This document shows, in pieces, positions 23,273-35,113 of a DNA stretch of 64,000 bases. The position numbers and the translations under genes are program-made. Numbering within the stretch: the stretch's first letter is position 1; each line of letters begins with the position of its first letter. The DNA is from Reticulitermes speratus (lineage: Eukaryota > Arthropoda > Insecta > Blattodea > Rhinotermitidae), in assembly GCA_021186555.1 (NCBI GenBank), contig JAJKFL010000003.1, positions 62,001 to 126,000 on the forward strand, written 5' to 3'. Under the pieces are notes generated by a model. It saw nothing but the letters and a program-made list of their open reading frames with translations, made no database searches and had not been told where the DNA came from.

Positions 23273-24217
23273 ATAATTGTAAGTACCCTACATAAAGGTG
23301 ATAACTAATAATAATAATAATAATAATAAGCGACAATATAAATGCGATCGCATAGAAATATTTCATTGTCCGCAGAACAGAGACATCTAAAGTTCTGTAC
23401 ATATTCTTGTTATTTTACATATTCTGCTATTTTATTTCCTTGTCTATACTCTCTAATAAGGTAAAGCGGGCCAGAGTCGTCCGTCTTGTATTGTCTGAAG
23501 TTTTTCTGCTATACTTCTTCTTGAGTATGGCATCTCATTAGAGAATCCTGAATCACTCTTTATATGAACCTTCATTTTTCAAAGAGAGGGTTATTAAAGA
23601 ATAAAATAATTCAAAGCTAGTTTTCTACATCACACTACTGACAAAATACAAGATCTTAAAACAGAAAAAAAAATTCACTCTGCACTTCAGCGATCGCTTG
23701 GAAGAGAAACGAGATTTTACACTACTTTCGTGGAAAAACCAGTTTCATTAAATTCGAAATCGGAAATGGTGGGCGTGTTTTAATATAATGAAGAGGAATG
23801 AATTCTACAGGAACGTACAGTAGCAGTCTATGACGGCGCTGTCTCCCGAGGGGGTGGGGGCAGTTGGACCGCAAAACCAAGATTTTCAGGTGGAAACAGC
23901 CACATTCTTAGAATTCTTAGTACCAAAATTTAATACTTAACAACATTCCAATTTCCCTTCACTTTTTAAATAATACTATTATGTATTCATAGAGATGGAC
24001 ATCCAAATATGAGAAATTTGTCGCTTCATTCGTTCATAGAAAACCAATCATGCATCAACAAGACACAATAAGCAAGGAAGATAAGGTAACCATGAATAAA
24101 TATATTCTTAACAATATACAAACAGTGATTTGAGACCTCACCGTATGATTTTTGAGGAACTAGGTCTTCTGGAAACACCAACCAACAACTGCACTATTGA
24201 AGTAAATTATCACTTAA
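23273..24217. other. no gene seen
   Basis: AT-rich sequence with an (AAT)n run at 23310-23332; otherwise no repeat family or exon recognised. Confidence 0.45.
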
Positions 24218-24265
24218 CATTACCATACATATGTTTCGGTCATCACATGACCATCATCAGGGGTA
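24218..24265 (-). ncRNA. hammerhead-like ribozyme motif
   Basis: On the minus strand CTGATGA (24260-24254) is followed by one U and then a perfect 6-bp stem II GGTCAT/ATGACC with loop GTG, then GAAA (24237-24234) and the self-complementary octamer ACATATGT, then A. This has the hammerhead catalytic core order with a one-base insertion before stem II. Stem I is imperfect (ACCC against TGGT). The element it belongs to is not delimited. Confidence 0.35.
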
Positions 24266-24334
24266 TCTATGTATATATGTATATATATATATATATATAA
24301 CATATATACATAGATAGATATATATATATATACA
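24266..24334. repeat. (TA)n microsatellite
   Basis: Runs of TATATATA with GTATATATG and ATAGATAGATA interruptions, able to fold back on itself. Confidence 0.95.
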
Positions 24335-24341
24335 CACTTCA

Positions 24342-25085
24342 CTGTGCGCTGTCCACTTTTTGTTTTATTATATGGCTGTTTTATCGATGGTTTTTTGCAC
24401 TGGGAATTTCTTGTGTATACTGCACTTCTGTAGGGGATGACATTGGTTGTCTGTTGAGATCGTCGTGTGCCAGACTATTTCACTGTTTAGACTTATTAAG
24501 AAATTGATTGTCTGGTCGTAGTCGATGTTCTATGCTGTGGTGGGGTGTGGTGGAGTTGATGTGACGTCCGTTGATTATCCGTTGTGAGTTGTTGCACAGT
24601 TGGTGGCGGTTGTCAAGTTGAGATGTAGTAGTTTGGAGTTTTTTAAAAAATTATAAACTCGTAAGAATTATAAATATAGTAGGGTGATATTGTTGGCGTC
24701 CGGTCGTGTATACAGGTGTTGACGTGCTGTGTGCTGTCCACTTTGTTATTTGATTTACGACTGTTTTATCAATGATATTCTGCGCTGGGATTCTTGCGTA
24801 CACTGCATTTCTGTAGGGTGTGACACCGGTTATCTCTTGAGATCGTCGTGTGCCGAACTGTTTCACTGTTAAAATTATTCAGACTTTTGTTGTCTTGTCG
24901 TAGTCGATGTTCTATTATGTAATGCGATGTGGTGGAGCTGATAGTACGCTTGTTGATTGTTTGTTGTGATATGTTACACAGCTAGTAGCTGCTGCAGATG
25001 TTGAGATGTAGTAGTTGGGGTTATAAAATATAAAATTGTTATAAGTTAAAGTTATAGAAGTTTTTGCAATACTGCTGGCGTCCGG
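24342..25085. repeat. 389-bp head-to-tail dimer
   Basis: The phrase 'GCTGTCCACTTT' recurs at about 24345 and 24734, and the following segments stay collinear: 'GAGATCGTCGTGTGCC', 'GTCGTAGTCGATGTTCTAT', 'GTTGAGATGTAGTAGTT', 'GGCGTCCGGTCGT'. Identity is moderate, so the duplication is old. A head-to-tail dimer next to a hammerhead-like motif and a palindrome would suit tandem pseudo-LTRs of a retroelement, but there is no coding evidence for that. Confidence 0.65.
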
Positions 25086-25086
25086 T

Positions 25087-25275
25087 CGTCTTCTGGGTTG
25101 TTTCGCCTTGTGGTTGGGTAATTTTTCCCGACGATTCGAAGAAATGTACCGCCTTCGTCTTTATGATTGTGAGTCAACTCGCTGACTCATAACTCTGAAG
25201 CTGAAGGTAGTACGTTCCTTCGAAACGTCGGGAAGAAACTACCAAAAACACACCGCACAACAACCTGGAAGACGT
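25087..25275. repeat. palindromic element, about 190 bp
   Basis: Left arm CTTCTGGGTTGTTTCGCC.. with 'CCCGACGATTCGAAG' is mirrored by right arm 'CTTCGAAACGTCGGG' ..ACAACCTGGAAGACG. The centre is a small hairpin, GAGTCAACTCGCTGACTC. The right arm holds a GAAGG/CCTTC hairpin directly followed by GAAACGTCG, the recurrent motif of this family. Confidence 0.7.
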
Positions 25276-25764
25276 GGTTCCTCAACACGGAAAGGGGTTT
25301 GCAAATAATAAAGTCCGCCAAATTTATGTCATTTACAATGGGTACAGCACCAAAAGTTCCGCATGACCAAGGTACGGACGAGCCATATGTTCTGTCTAAT
25401 CTCTATTTGTCTCGCTTGTTGCACAAGTGACAAGAAGTATGGCTTTGTTATCGTCGCATTACTTGTAGGAGAGGAATAGAGATTTAGTTAAAATAACTTA
25501 CTGAGAAGAAATCACATTCTCTCTCTCTCACACACTTTTGCAAGTGCATGACCAGAAATTCTCCGCATCCCCAGCCTTTCAGGAAATGCATGTATTACAT
25601 TTTATCGTCTGTGCAGTACACGGAAATTATAGTACTAATTACTATCTATAAATTACATTTCACGATCTATGCATTACAATTAACGAAATTTAGGGCACAA
25701 TTAATATACTATACAGTAAAAGTTATTGTCTATACAGCACATTTCACGGTATACAGTACACTTT

Positions 25765-25952
25765 ACAGTCTACACAATAAAATTCACGGTCTATGTAGTA
25801 GCCTACATACACGTATTACTGTCCATACACTTATTTTCATGTTTCTACAGTACAGTTTACAGTCTACACAATACAATTCACGGTCTATGTAGTACCCTAC
25901 ATACACGTATTACTGTCCGCACACCTATTTTCATGTTTCTACAGTACAGTAC
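25765..25952. repeat. 94-bp duplication within the satellite
   Basis: 'ACAGTCTACACAAT' starts two copies at 25765 and 25859, collinear through 'CGGTCTATGTAGTA', 'CCTACATACACGTATTACTG' and 'ATTTTCATGTTTCTACAGTA'. It is a local amplification of degenerate satellite monomers. Confidence 0.85.
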
Positions 25953-26109
25953 AGTCTGTGCATTATACTTCACTTTGCACACATTTACATTTATGCTCTG
26001 TACGGCACAGTTTACGGTCTATACACTAAATTTTACGATAGATATATTCCACTTAATGGTCTATACATTTGACTTCTGTGAAAGTAGAATACAGTCACTT
26101 ATACATTAG

Positions 26110-27905
26110 ACGTCACGATCTGTAGGTACACTTCACGATCTGTAGTGTGCATTCTCCTGCTTACACAGCACACTTCACGATCTGTAGTGTGCATTCTCCT
26201 GCTTACACAACACACTTCACAATCTGTAGTGTGCATTCCCTGCTTACACAACACTTCACGATCTGTAGTGTGCATTCTCCCGCTTACACAACACACTTCA
26301 CGATCTGTAGTGTGCATTCTCCTGCTTACACAACACACTTCACGATCTGTAGTGTGCATTCTGCTGCTTACACAACACACTTCACGGTCTGTAGTGTGCA
26401 TTCTACTGCTTACACAGTACACTTCACAGTCTGTAGTGTGCATTCTACTGCTTACACAGAACACTTCACGGTCTGTAGTGTGCATTCTACTGCTTACACA
26501 GCACACTTCACGGTCTGTAGTGTGCATTCTACTGCTTACACAGCACACTTCACGGTCTGTAGTGTGCATTCTACTGCTTAGACAGCACACTTCACGGTCT
26601 GTAGTGTGCATTCTACTGCTTACACAGCACACTTCACGATCTGTTGTGTGCATTCTCCTGCTTAAACAACACACTTCACGATCTGTAGTATGCATTCTCC
26701 TGCTTACGCAACACACTTCACGATCTGTAGTGTGCATTCTGCTGCTTACACAGCACACTTCACGGTCTGTAGTGTGCATTCTACTGCTTACACAGCACAC
26801 TTCACTGTCTGTAGTGTGCATTCTACTGCTTAGACAGCACACTTCACGATCTGTAGTGTGCTTTCTACTGCTTACACAGCACACTTCACGGTCTGTAGTG
26901 TGCATTCTACTGCTTACACAGCACACTTCACGGTCTGTAGTGTGCATTCTACTGCTTACACAGCACACTTCACGATCTGTAGTGTGCATTCTACTGCTTA
27001 CACAACACACTTCACGGTCTGTAGTGTGCATTCTACTGCTTAGACAGCACACTTCACGATCTGTAGTGTGCATTCTACTGCTTACACAGCACACTTCACG
27101 GTCTGTAGTGTGCATTCTACTGCTTACACAGCACACTTCACGATCTGTAGTGTGCATTCTACTGCTTACACAGCACACTTCACGGTCTGTATTGTGCATT
27201 CTACTGCTTAGACAGCACACTTCACGATCTGTAGTGTGCATTCTGCTGCTTACACAACACACTTCACGGTCTGTAGTGTGCATTCTACTGCTTACACAGC
27301 ATACTTCACGGTCTGTAGTGTGCATTCTACTGCTTACACAGTACACTTCACGATCTGTAGTGTGCATTCTACTGCTTACACAGCACACTTCACGGTCTGT
27401 AGTGTGAATTCTACTGCTTAAACAACACACTTCACGATCTGTAGTATGCATTCTCCTGCTTACGCAACACACTTCACGATCTGTAGTGTGCATTCTGCTG
27501 CTTACACAGCACACTTCACGGTCTGTAGTGTGCATTCTACTGCTTACACAACACACTTCACGGTCTGTAGTGTGCATTCTACTGCTTAGACAGCACACTT
27601 CACGATCTGTAGTGTGCATTCTACCGCTTACACAGCACACTTCACGGTCTGTAGTGTGCATTCTACTGCTTACACAGCACACTTCACGGTCTGTAGTGTG
27701 CATTCTACTGCTTACACAGCACACTTCACGATCTGTAGTGTGCATTCTACTGCTTACACAGCACACTTCACGGTCTGTAGTGTGCATTCTACTGCTTACA
27801 CAGCACACTTCACGGTCTGTAGTGTGCATTCTACTGCTTACACAGCACACTTCACGATCTGTAGTGTGCATTCTACTGCTTACACAGCACACTTTACGGT
27901 CTACA
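26110..27905. repeat. 42-bp higher-order satellite array, about 43 units
   Basis: Each unit is two 21-bp halves, CACTTCACGGTCTGTAGTG.. and CATTCTACTGCTTACACAG... Variants CGATC/CGGTC and CTACTG/CTCCTG/CTGCTG are distributed in blocks; for example the sequence around 26640-26760 recurs around 27420-27500, indicating duplication of multi-unit segments. Because 42 is divisible by three and stop codons are absent in several frames, open frames of 617 codons (minus) and 420 codons (plus) span it. I regard both as artefacts of the repeat. Confidence 0.97.
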
Positions 27906-29189
27906 AAATACACTTCGCGGTGTATACATTGCACTTGACGTATAGAACACAAACCATGGCCTGGACCTTATAATTTACGGTTTGTACAGTACATTGTTGT
28001 GTCCATGGAGTACACTACATGTTGTATATTTTTGGCTTTACTGTTTCTAAATTAAAATTCACGGCCTATGTGGTACACTTCACTGCTTATTCAATACAGA
28101 TTTATGTCTATTCATTACACTTCACATTCTACACAGTACCGTTGTCAGTGTCTAAGAGCACTTTTCTGTCTATACGGTATACTCCACGGCTTCCTCAGTA
28201 CACTTCATGGTATATAGAGTATACTTTCTCTGTATACAGCACAGTTCAATGTCAGTTTAGTGCACTTGCTTGTCTACACATCACTCTTTAATGTCTGTAT
28301 ATTACCCATCACGATCTATTATGTACATTTAACGAGGTATGCAGCACACTTGACTGTCTGTACATTGCTCTTCTGTATCTATGGAGAATACTTCACTCTC
28401 TGTAGAGTAAGTACAGTTTAATCTTTATCAGCTACTCTTCACTACATATAAAACTCAGTTCATGACCTATTCAGTACAATTTACTGCTTTTACAATACAC
28501 TTCACGATCTATACAATGCAGTTTCTCGCTATATCCTAAAATTATGGGCGTGCACATTTAACGTCACATTCTATGCAGTGCACTTCACGTCCCTGTATTA
28601 GTCTTCACGGCCTATATAGTGTAGCACACTTCTCTCTATACAGTACAATTTACTGTCCATACCGTACCCTTCGTCGTCTACTCCAGGCATGACAAACTGG
28701 CGGCCTTCTCGCCGCTTATGCCACGTTTTAATTCTTATGGCGGCCCGCGAAACTTCTCTAAACATACTGCGACTACGGCCCAAAGATAACTTATTTATAA
28801 ATAGAAAAATTGGACTGGATAGGGTCACAAAATGAGTTGTCGTACTGTTGAGCGTAACGTCATATTGTTGCGTATTTTCACGACAAACATGTGAGTGATC
28901 AAATGGCTGCCTGTTACGCGCTGGCTGCACGTACTCTTCCGTGGCTTCGACAGATGAAGCACACTTACATGCTGCGAGAGAAGAGAGGATTGCGCAGACA
29001 AGTTACAACGTGCAGTTACTATTTGAAGTGTTTGGATGTATCGGTGCTCACAGGAATATTAGATATTTAATGTTCATTTACATTCGCTGAAAATTGTCCT
29101 CTAATCGATCTCGCGTTAGTGCAGGTTTAGTGAAATTTTTATTTAAATCTTAATGTATTTTAAATAATAAACACAATAATGCCAAATAA

Positions 29190-29900
29190 CGGTCATCTGC
29201 TACCCGAAAGGGTAAGATCTAAGTCGCAGGGTACACACTTCAAAATAAATGGGTGGTGAAACATTTTCCTTAAAAAATTCACAGCAATTACGTGCCTGAT
29301 TTGTCAGAAGACATTTGATGTTCGAAAAGAGCGTTACGTCAGTCACTATGAAACACACGACAAACAGAAACATTATATATTTTTTATATTATTTTTTTTG
29401 AAAAATATAAACATTATATGTTTACAAAAAATGTAGAACTAAAAAATTGTGCGAATTAAAATATGTTTAAAAGCAAAAATAAATTTTGTCTTACATTAAT
29501 TAAATTAAAAAGGATTTAAATACAGTGTTATATTGGCCAATTTAATTGAAACCAACTCAAAACTTGTTAAAAGAAGACAATTTGTTCGAGAGCGTTTAAT
29601 TGAAAGAGCTGAAACAATCTCTCAGGAAATAACATTCACAAGAATTCAGAAATACAAAATTTAGTAGAAACACGGTGGCTGAACGTATAGACGACACTGA
29701 AAATGATAAGAGGGATCAATTAGAATCGAGTAGTAAAATTCTAAACTTTACTCGCTAGCAGTGGATGAAAACAAAGATGTCAAAATACTGCTCAGCTTGC
29801 AGCGTTTATTGTCGATTATAAGTCAAACTTCTTATAGCTAAAGAGCTTTAGGATTTAATTCCGGTGCATGTTACAAGCACTGGAGAAGCATTTACTATAA
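29190..29900 (+). pseudogene. broken hAT transposase, BED/GTF2IRD2-like
   Basis: At 29293-29376 a zinc-finger segment reads CLICQKTFDVRKERYVSHY.. with the C-x2-C and H-x3-H spacing (SHYETH) of BED-type fingers. Further on, frames give 'LVKRRQFVRERLIERAET', a 'LAVDENKDVKILLSLQ' segment (about 29750-29800), equivalent to the LALDESTD catalytic-Asp region of GTF2IRD2-like hAT transposases, and 'DLIPVHVTSTGEAFT' (29850-29893). Frames change between segments and stops are frequent. The C-terminal dimerisation region is not recognisable before 31976. Non-functional. Confidence 0.7.
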
Positions 29901-30869
29901 ATATGATTTCCTCCTCATTTATATACACCAACATATACACACAATAAAATTATAAGTTATCAATGAACAAGATCCATCCTACCTATTTCAGCGATAAATC
30001 GCCTTCCTGAGGAAGAAGTTAATACAAAAGAATATATAATACTAATACATCCATTTTACATTTAGAGTGTTAAAATATACAAAGTGGCAGCCACAAATAA
30101 AATGACATGGATATTATATCCAGTATGATATCGGCATGTTCTTGGTTGAAATTGATTGGTATACCCTTGTTTACAATGTGTGTATTATATGTATACAAAC
30201 ATCTAACATCGACGTTTACGATCCAGAAAGATCAAGTCCTGTAAATGTGGTTAAAATTAAAATTACGACAGAATAAAATTATATTAAAATGTCACATAGA
30301 TATATAACTCTTAATATTATGTACATAACTTGTTGCGTGTATTGATGTGTCGTGTGTATGAAGGTATTTTATACTGAACTAGCCTCGTGGAATTGGTGAT
30401 GTAAAGGAGGTGCATTTGCTATACACATGCGTATTGGGATTGTTTGTTTTAAGCAAGAGTAACAGGAGGATTCATTTTGACACACTTTTTTCATTGATTA
30501 ATACTTCTTGATGTTTGTAGAACTGAATATAGAAATCTTGAAAGTAATTCATGCGCCAGCCCCCATAACATGTTTTTATTAACTTCATGGTGTCTTGTAT
30601 GGGACCATATCCATGTTTGACGTTTAATATGTGTAAGGCATATGCAGACTTCGGGTTGTTTGATTTTATATACCTTTGGTGTTCTGGGAAACCATATTTG
30701 AGCGGTCTGCCTGCTTGGCCTCTAATTTAACCACACTAATCTTCGCATTGCTTATCGATCACCGAACACTCTATTCAATCTACTTAGACCCCAAAATGAA
30801 ATTGAAAACAACTATTTGGCTAGTGGTATTTATAGTTTAAAATGCAATAATGTGATAAATTACATGTAG

Positions 30870-31085
30870 GTCAGTGTGTGGCACATATGGAGGAAGAGAA
30901 ACACATACAGGAATTTGGTTGGGAATCCTGAAGGAAGGAAGACGTAGGGGTATATGGGAGGATAATATTAAAATGGATCTTAAATAAATAGATTGGGAGT
31001 TTATAGTCTGAATTAATCTGGCTCAGGATGTGGATAAGTCGCAGGCTGTTGTCAGTATGGTAATAAATACTCGAGTTCTACAAAA
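30870..31085 (+). pseudogene. 3' tail of an RTE-like LINE inside the hAT
   Basis: Conceptual pieces 'LKEGRRRGIWEDNIKMDLK' and 'IDWEFIV', 'INLAQDVDKSQAVVSMVINT' correspond to the C-terminal GRPRRRWEDNIKMDL..DWI.LAQDR..W motif found at the end of many insect LINE ORFs. Stops follow both segments. Sister fragments lie at 33388-33620 and 36375-36800. Confidence 0.65.
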
Positions 31086-32261
31086 TTCGAGGAATTTCTG
31101 TACCAGCTGAGGAATGATTAGCTTCTCACGAAGGACTCTCCTTAATGAAAATAGGTATTGCATTTTTGGAAATGAAAACAATTACTAGCGACATAAAAAT
31201 ATGAATTGAAGACGAGGTCTGACAATTTCGACTGATATTACAAATCACCTAACTCCAATGAAAGATGAAAATATAAGGAATAAATAATTTAATAGCATTA
31301 TTTTATGAAAATATAAAAGTTTTCAGATAAAACGTGGGCTCTGGGAACGTTGGTGGAAAATAATATTAGTGCATTTCAAAGTATGCATACCATTCAATTT
31401 GCCTGAATTAAATCTCCGGTTTTATTGCTATTCTATTCAGAGAGTACAAGATTGGTAACAATCTAATTTGAAAACCGGTTTAAAGACTATAAGCTTTGTG
31501 GAATGAATTATGTCATGTTTTTTGTGCTATTAGTTTTTATGCTGAGAGAGTGGACAAAGATATAGAAACGGAACTGACAGAATTTCAGTGAGATTCAGGT
31601 CTAAAGGAAAAATTTTGCTACCGATTTTGAAAAAAATTATTTGATTTTATTGCCTAGTTTGTGTGATGTTTGGTAGCACATATGTAATGCGAAAGATTGT
31701 TTACACTTATGAAAAGAAAAAAAGCGTCGAAAGACAAGGAATAACAGGTACAAATTTATTATTAATAATTAAATTTGTATCATTGCATTTTATGGAAAAT
31801 CTTCTGAATAAGTGTAACATATCAATTTTTAACCAAAGGTTACTTTGTTTATGGTATTTAGGGTGTGGAATTTTTATAGCATTATACCTGCCTATTTACA
31901 TTGAAAATTTTGCGGTCCATCTGCAAGTCCCTTCGCTCACTAAGGCCATGAATTATCAAAGATTTTGACGTGCCTAGTCTATGTAGCACACTTCAGATTC
32001 TATGTAGTACACTTCACGGTCTATAATGTAAACTTCACCGTCGACACAGTACACTTTATTCTGTCTATACAGTGCACCTTACGATATATTTATCACATTT
32101 TGCGCCCTGTGCAATAAACGTATCCTTCTGTACAGTAAAGTTCATGGTCTTTGCAATTCACTTTATGGTCTATACGTAGAGTACACGCCAGGATCTGTAC
32201 ACAGGGTCTATAAAATACACTTCACGGTATATATACCTACAATACACTCACGGTATACATA

Positions 32262-32512
32262 CCGTACATCACTTCACGGTATATACATACCCGTACAACA
32301 CACTTCACGGTATATACATACCCGTACAACACACTTCACGGTATATACATACCCGTACAACACACTTCACGGTATATACATACCCGTACAACACACTTCA
32401 CGGTATATACATACCCGTACAACACACTTCACGGTATATACATACCCGTACAACACACTTCACGGTATATACATACCCGTACAACACACTTCACGGTATA
32501 TACAATTAACCG
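32262..32512. repeat. 31-bp satellite array, about 8 units
   Basis: The unit reads CACTTCACGGTATATACATA followed by CCCGTACAACA and is almost identical between copies. It keeps the CACTTCACGGT core of the 21-bp monomer, so it is a third, separate amplification from the same field. Confidence 0.95.
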
Positions 32513-33154
32513 TTACAATACACTTCATGACCTTTAATATTTACTACACAGTCAGTACTGTAACATTTACTATCAGTTTACGTCACGGTCTATACAGGAC
32601 GTTTTACGGTAAATACAATACACTTCGGGGTGTGTGTGCAGCACACTTGGAGTGCCATCAGTATCGTTATGTGAAGGCACTTTATTACTGTTTTGTGACC
32701 TGTTTGTTGCCACAAGATTGCAGTAAGTATGCTGTTACTGATTGCGAACCTTTTATATTATCGAGGACAATCTTAAACAGCATGCCGCGATATGGTTGAG
32801 GGTGTGCGAGGGCTGATGTCGGTGCCGTTAAGTTCAGTAACATAACACGTACAGTCACGGGCCACTTCGTAGCAGAACTAAGTATCAGCAACTTATTGGG
32901 CTCAGGCAGATGTGCCCTGAATGTGACTGTTTTCCTTTTTAAAGGAAGAGCATTATAATTAAGTAACTTCGCGGAGCAGAATTCTGCTTGAATAGCTGTT
33001 ATTGTCCTCCGCTAGTCAAGAAATCGCGATCATTGTATGGGACCTGAAAGCTCGTTACCGTCTTTATAAATCGCGCCACTTCTCCACACCTGAGCCAGAT
33101 AAATCCAGTTCACGCCTTCCCATCATATCTTAAGGTCCATTTTAATATTGATAC

Positions 33155-33385
33155 TCAATCCCGGTGGGGGCGAGATTTTCCGCAGCCCTCCAGACCGGCC
33201 CTGGGGCCCACCCAGCCTCCTATACAATGGGTACCGGGTCTCTTTCACAGGGGTAAAGCGGCCGGGGCGTGGAGTTGATCACCCACCCCCATCTAGCGCC
33301 GAGGTTAAAGAAAGAGTAGAGCTATACCTCTAGTCCTCCTCTGGGCCTTCATGGCCTGTTCTAGGGCAAACTTTACCTTACCTTA
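33155..33385 (+). mobile_element. SINE, family B, 5' truncated
   Basis: Collinear with 2355-2650 and 39985-40245 from the middle on: 'CCAGACCGGCCCTGGGGCCC', 'CAGCCTCCTATACAATGGGT', 'GGGGTAAAGCGGCCGGGGCG', 'GCCGAGGTTAAAGA', ending 'GGCAAACTTTACCTTACCTT'. The tRNA-like head is missing. Confidence 0.7.
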
Positions 33386-33387
33386 CT

Positions 33388-33620
33388 CTAATCTACGCCG
33401 AGGAATTCCAAGCAGATTCTTTTTCCTTCAGTCCTTCCAACTAAAATTTTGTATGAATTTTTATTATCCCTCATGCCTGCCACATGCCCCGCCCATCTCA
33501 TCATTCCTGATTTGTTCGTCCTAATAATATTTGGCGAAGCGCACAAATAATGAAGCTCCCTATTACGCAGTTTTATTTGACTCTCTATCACTTTCTCCTT
33601 CTGTATGTTCAAATATGCTT
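33388..33620 (-). pseudogene. 3' tail of an RTE-like LINE
   Basis: The minus frame reads 'RNRELHYLCASPNIIRTNKS', then 'MMRWAGHVAGM' and 'ILVGRTEGKR', the standard RMRWAGHVARM..GKPEGKRP ending of insect endonuclease/reverse-transcriptase LINEs. It is truncated upstream and stops soon after the GKR motif. It directly abuts the SINE tail at 33385. Confidence 0.75.
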
Positions 33621-35110
33621 CTCAGCAACGCCATTAAATATTCCTCCCTTAAACTAAGAGGGCAAGATTCACACCTCTACAAGACAATAGGAAATATTAC
33701 AAGGGTGAAACATTTTCAGAAAATTTTAGATCAACCTCGAAATTCTAGGCACGAGAGTGGTGACATATTCCACAAATGTTGAGCTGTACCTTAAAAAATA
33801 GTCGCCATGTCGACTTGGCGCCCGGGATTTGTGCCTCCCTGCAATATTATACTTTCGTATACTGTAATGTTCGTATTTTCGTATAAAAAACGGGAAGACA
33901 AAATATTAAAAAAACAGTGACAGCAGCATTTCTTGGCCTTAATCTGCTCTTCGTTTCTTCGTGAATGCAATTTTGATTTGTATTGTGTTCTTCAAAATAT
34001 TCAAACTTTAAGACTTTTTCGAAGAATTTATTAGCTATTTTTCCGTTAAGGAGGCTATAAACATGTATTGAATTTCGTTTTTCTTCAGAGTTTACTTAAC
34101 TACATTTAGTTTAATAAATCGAAGTTTATTTAAGTAATTAGGAAAATAAATGGAAATGAGAGTTCGAATCGTATCCAAATACTCAACCACAATACTTGCA
34201 CATGGCTTATGCGGCAGCGACCACTGCAAGTATTGGGAAGATACCAAACAGGATTTTCTTAATATAGTGATATTCTATCTTAATTTGCCAGGAGGAAACA
34301 GGAAAGAGAACATTTATACTTAGGTCCATATAGAGTCTGTATATGAGACAATTTGGAAATTCGCTGCGAAATTTTGCCTTTCTTTTCAAGTCTGCAGTTT
34401 ATAAACTTGAATAAGTCCGTGCGGCAAGACGTCATTGATGTGGCCAGCAACATTGTTTCCTAGAAATAAAATTGCTCCATTAAAGCAGAGCACATATTTC
34501 AATTTCAGAGCCTATATAAACAAGGTGTGGGAACGTAAAGGCAGGGCAAGTGCACAATGTAAAGGATAGCGGCGGGTGAATAAAAACTATTTATTTTGCA
34601 TGGCAAATAAATAATGAAACACTGTACTTACAAGAGTGGTAACTAATACACAAAAATGTTTCCGCTTTTATGTACTTGAAGCAAAGCTCCATACTTATTA
34701 GCAAAAAAAACACAAATATTTGCCCGGCGGTGAGACCGTAACAATAAGGAAAATTAAATAAACCTTCTTGGTCACAACACCAGGCAAGGAGCCTAGTAAC
34801 CGACCTTCTCTAGTCTGAAAGAATAGTTTTGAAGAAGAGCGAAACCAAATTCCGAAAACCTTCCGGCTCGGGTTCGAAAAGCAGAGTCACGTAAATGGCT
34901 GGGGTCATTACGAAGCAGGATACCCGAAAAAAGGGTGAGGATCACAAAACCATTAACCGGATAGCAGGTTGATATCTTTACCAATGTGGCTTGTCACGGC
35001 ACAAGACAATCCAGACCTATCCGCCATTAGTGAATCTGTGTTTGTAAGCCTTGGCTATCTAACGATATTTGATAAATCGCCACCGGGTGTCATGCCCTGT
35101 ATAATTATAA
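33621..35110. other. no gene seen
   Basis: AT-rich sequence without recognised repeats. Small minus frames (34207-34389, 34793-34984) have no domain. Confidence 0.45.
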
Positions 35111-35113
35111 TGA

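Larger units (their letters stand above)
28684..31976 (+). mobile_element. decayed full-length hAT transposon, 3.3 kb
   Basis: The left end CAGGCATGACAAACTGGCGG and the right end TTTGACGTGCCTA form hAT-type terminal inverted repeats. The flanking octamers GTCTACTC (28676-28683) and GTCTATGT (31977-31984) agree at 5 of 8 and are both forms of the satellite phrase GTCTATAC. Satellite monomers run up to each end. Inside are a broken transposase (29190-29900) and a LINE tail inserted later (30870-31085). Confidence 0.75.
13960..32660. repeat. 21-bp-monomer satellite domain, repeatedly interrupted
   Basis: Degenerate monomers of the type CACTTCACGGTCTATACAGT (about 21 bp) recur from 13960 to 14750, 15030 to 15180, 15613 to 18070, 25580 to 28680 and 31977 to 32650. 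Three sub-regions are regular higher-order arrays (described separately). The gaps between blocks are filled by identifiable mobile elements: a SINE, two hAT-like MITEs, a LINE-bearing block and a full-length decayed hAT. The simplest reading is one ancestral satellite field. Non-coding: the long open frames follow from a period divisible by three. Confidence 0.8.

Noticed and set aside
26099..27952. 617-codon minus-strand and 420-codon plus-strand open frames rich in Cys or Ser/Leu repeats
   Set aside because: They coincide with the 42-bp satellite. A period divisible by three with no stop in a unit leaves frames open on both strands; variation is not biased to third positions and there is no promoter, splice or domain support.
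28598..28930. 110-codon minus-strand frame
   Set aside because: Crosses the boundary between satellite and the hAT left end, so it is not one ancestral coding unit.
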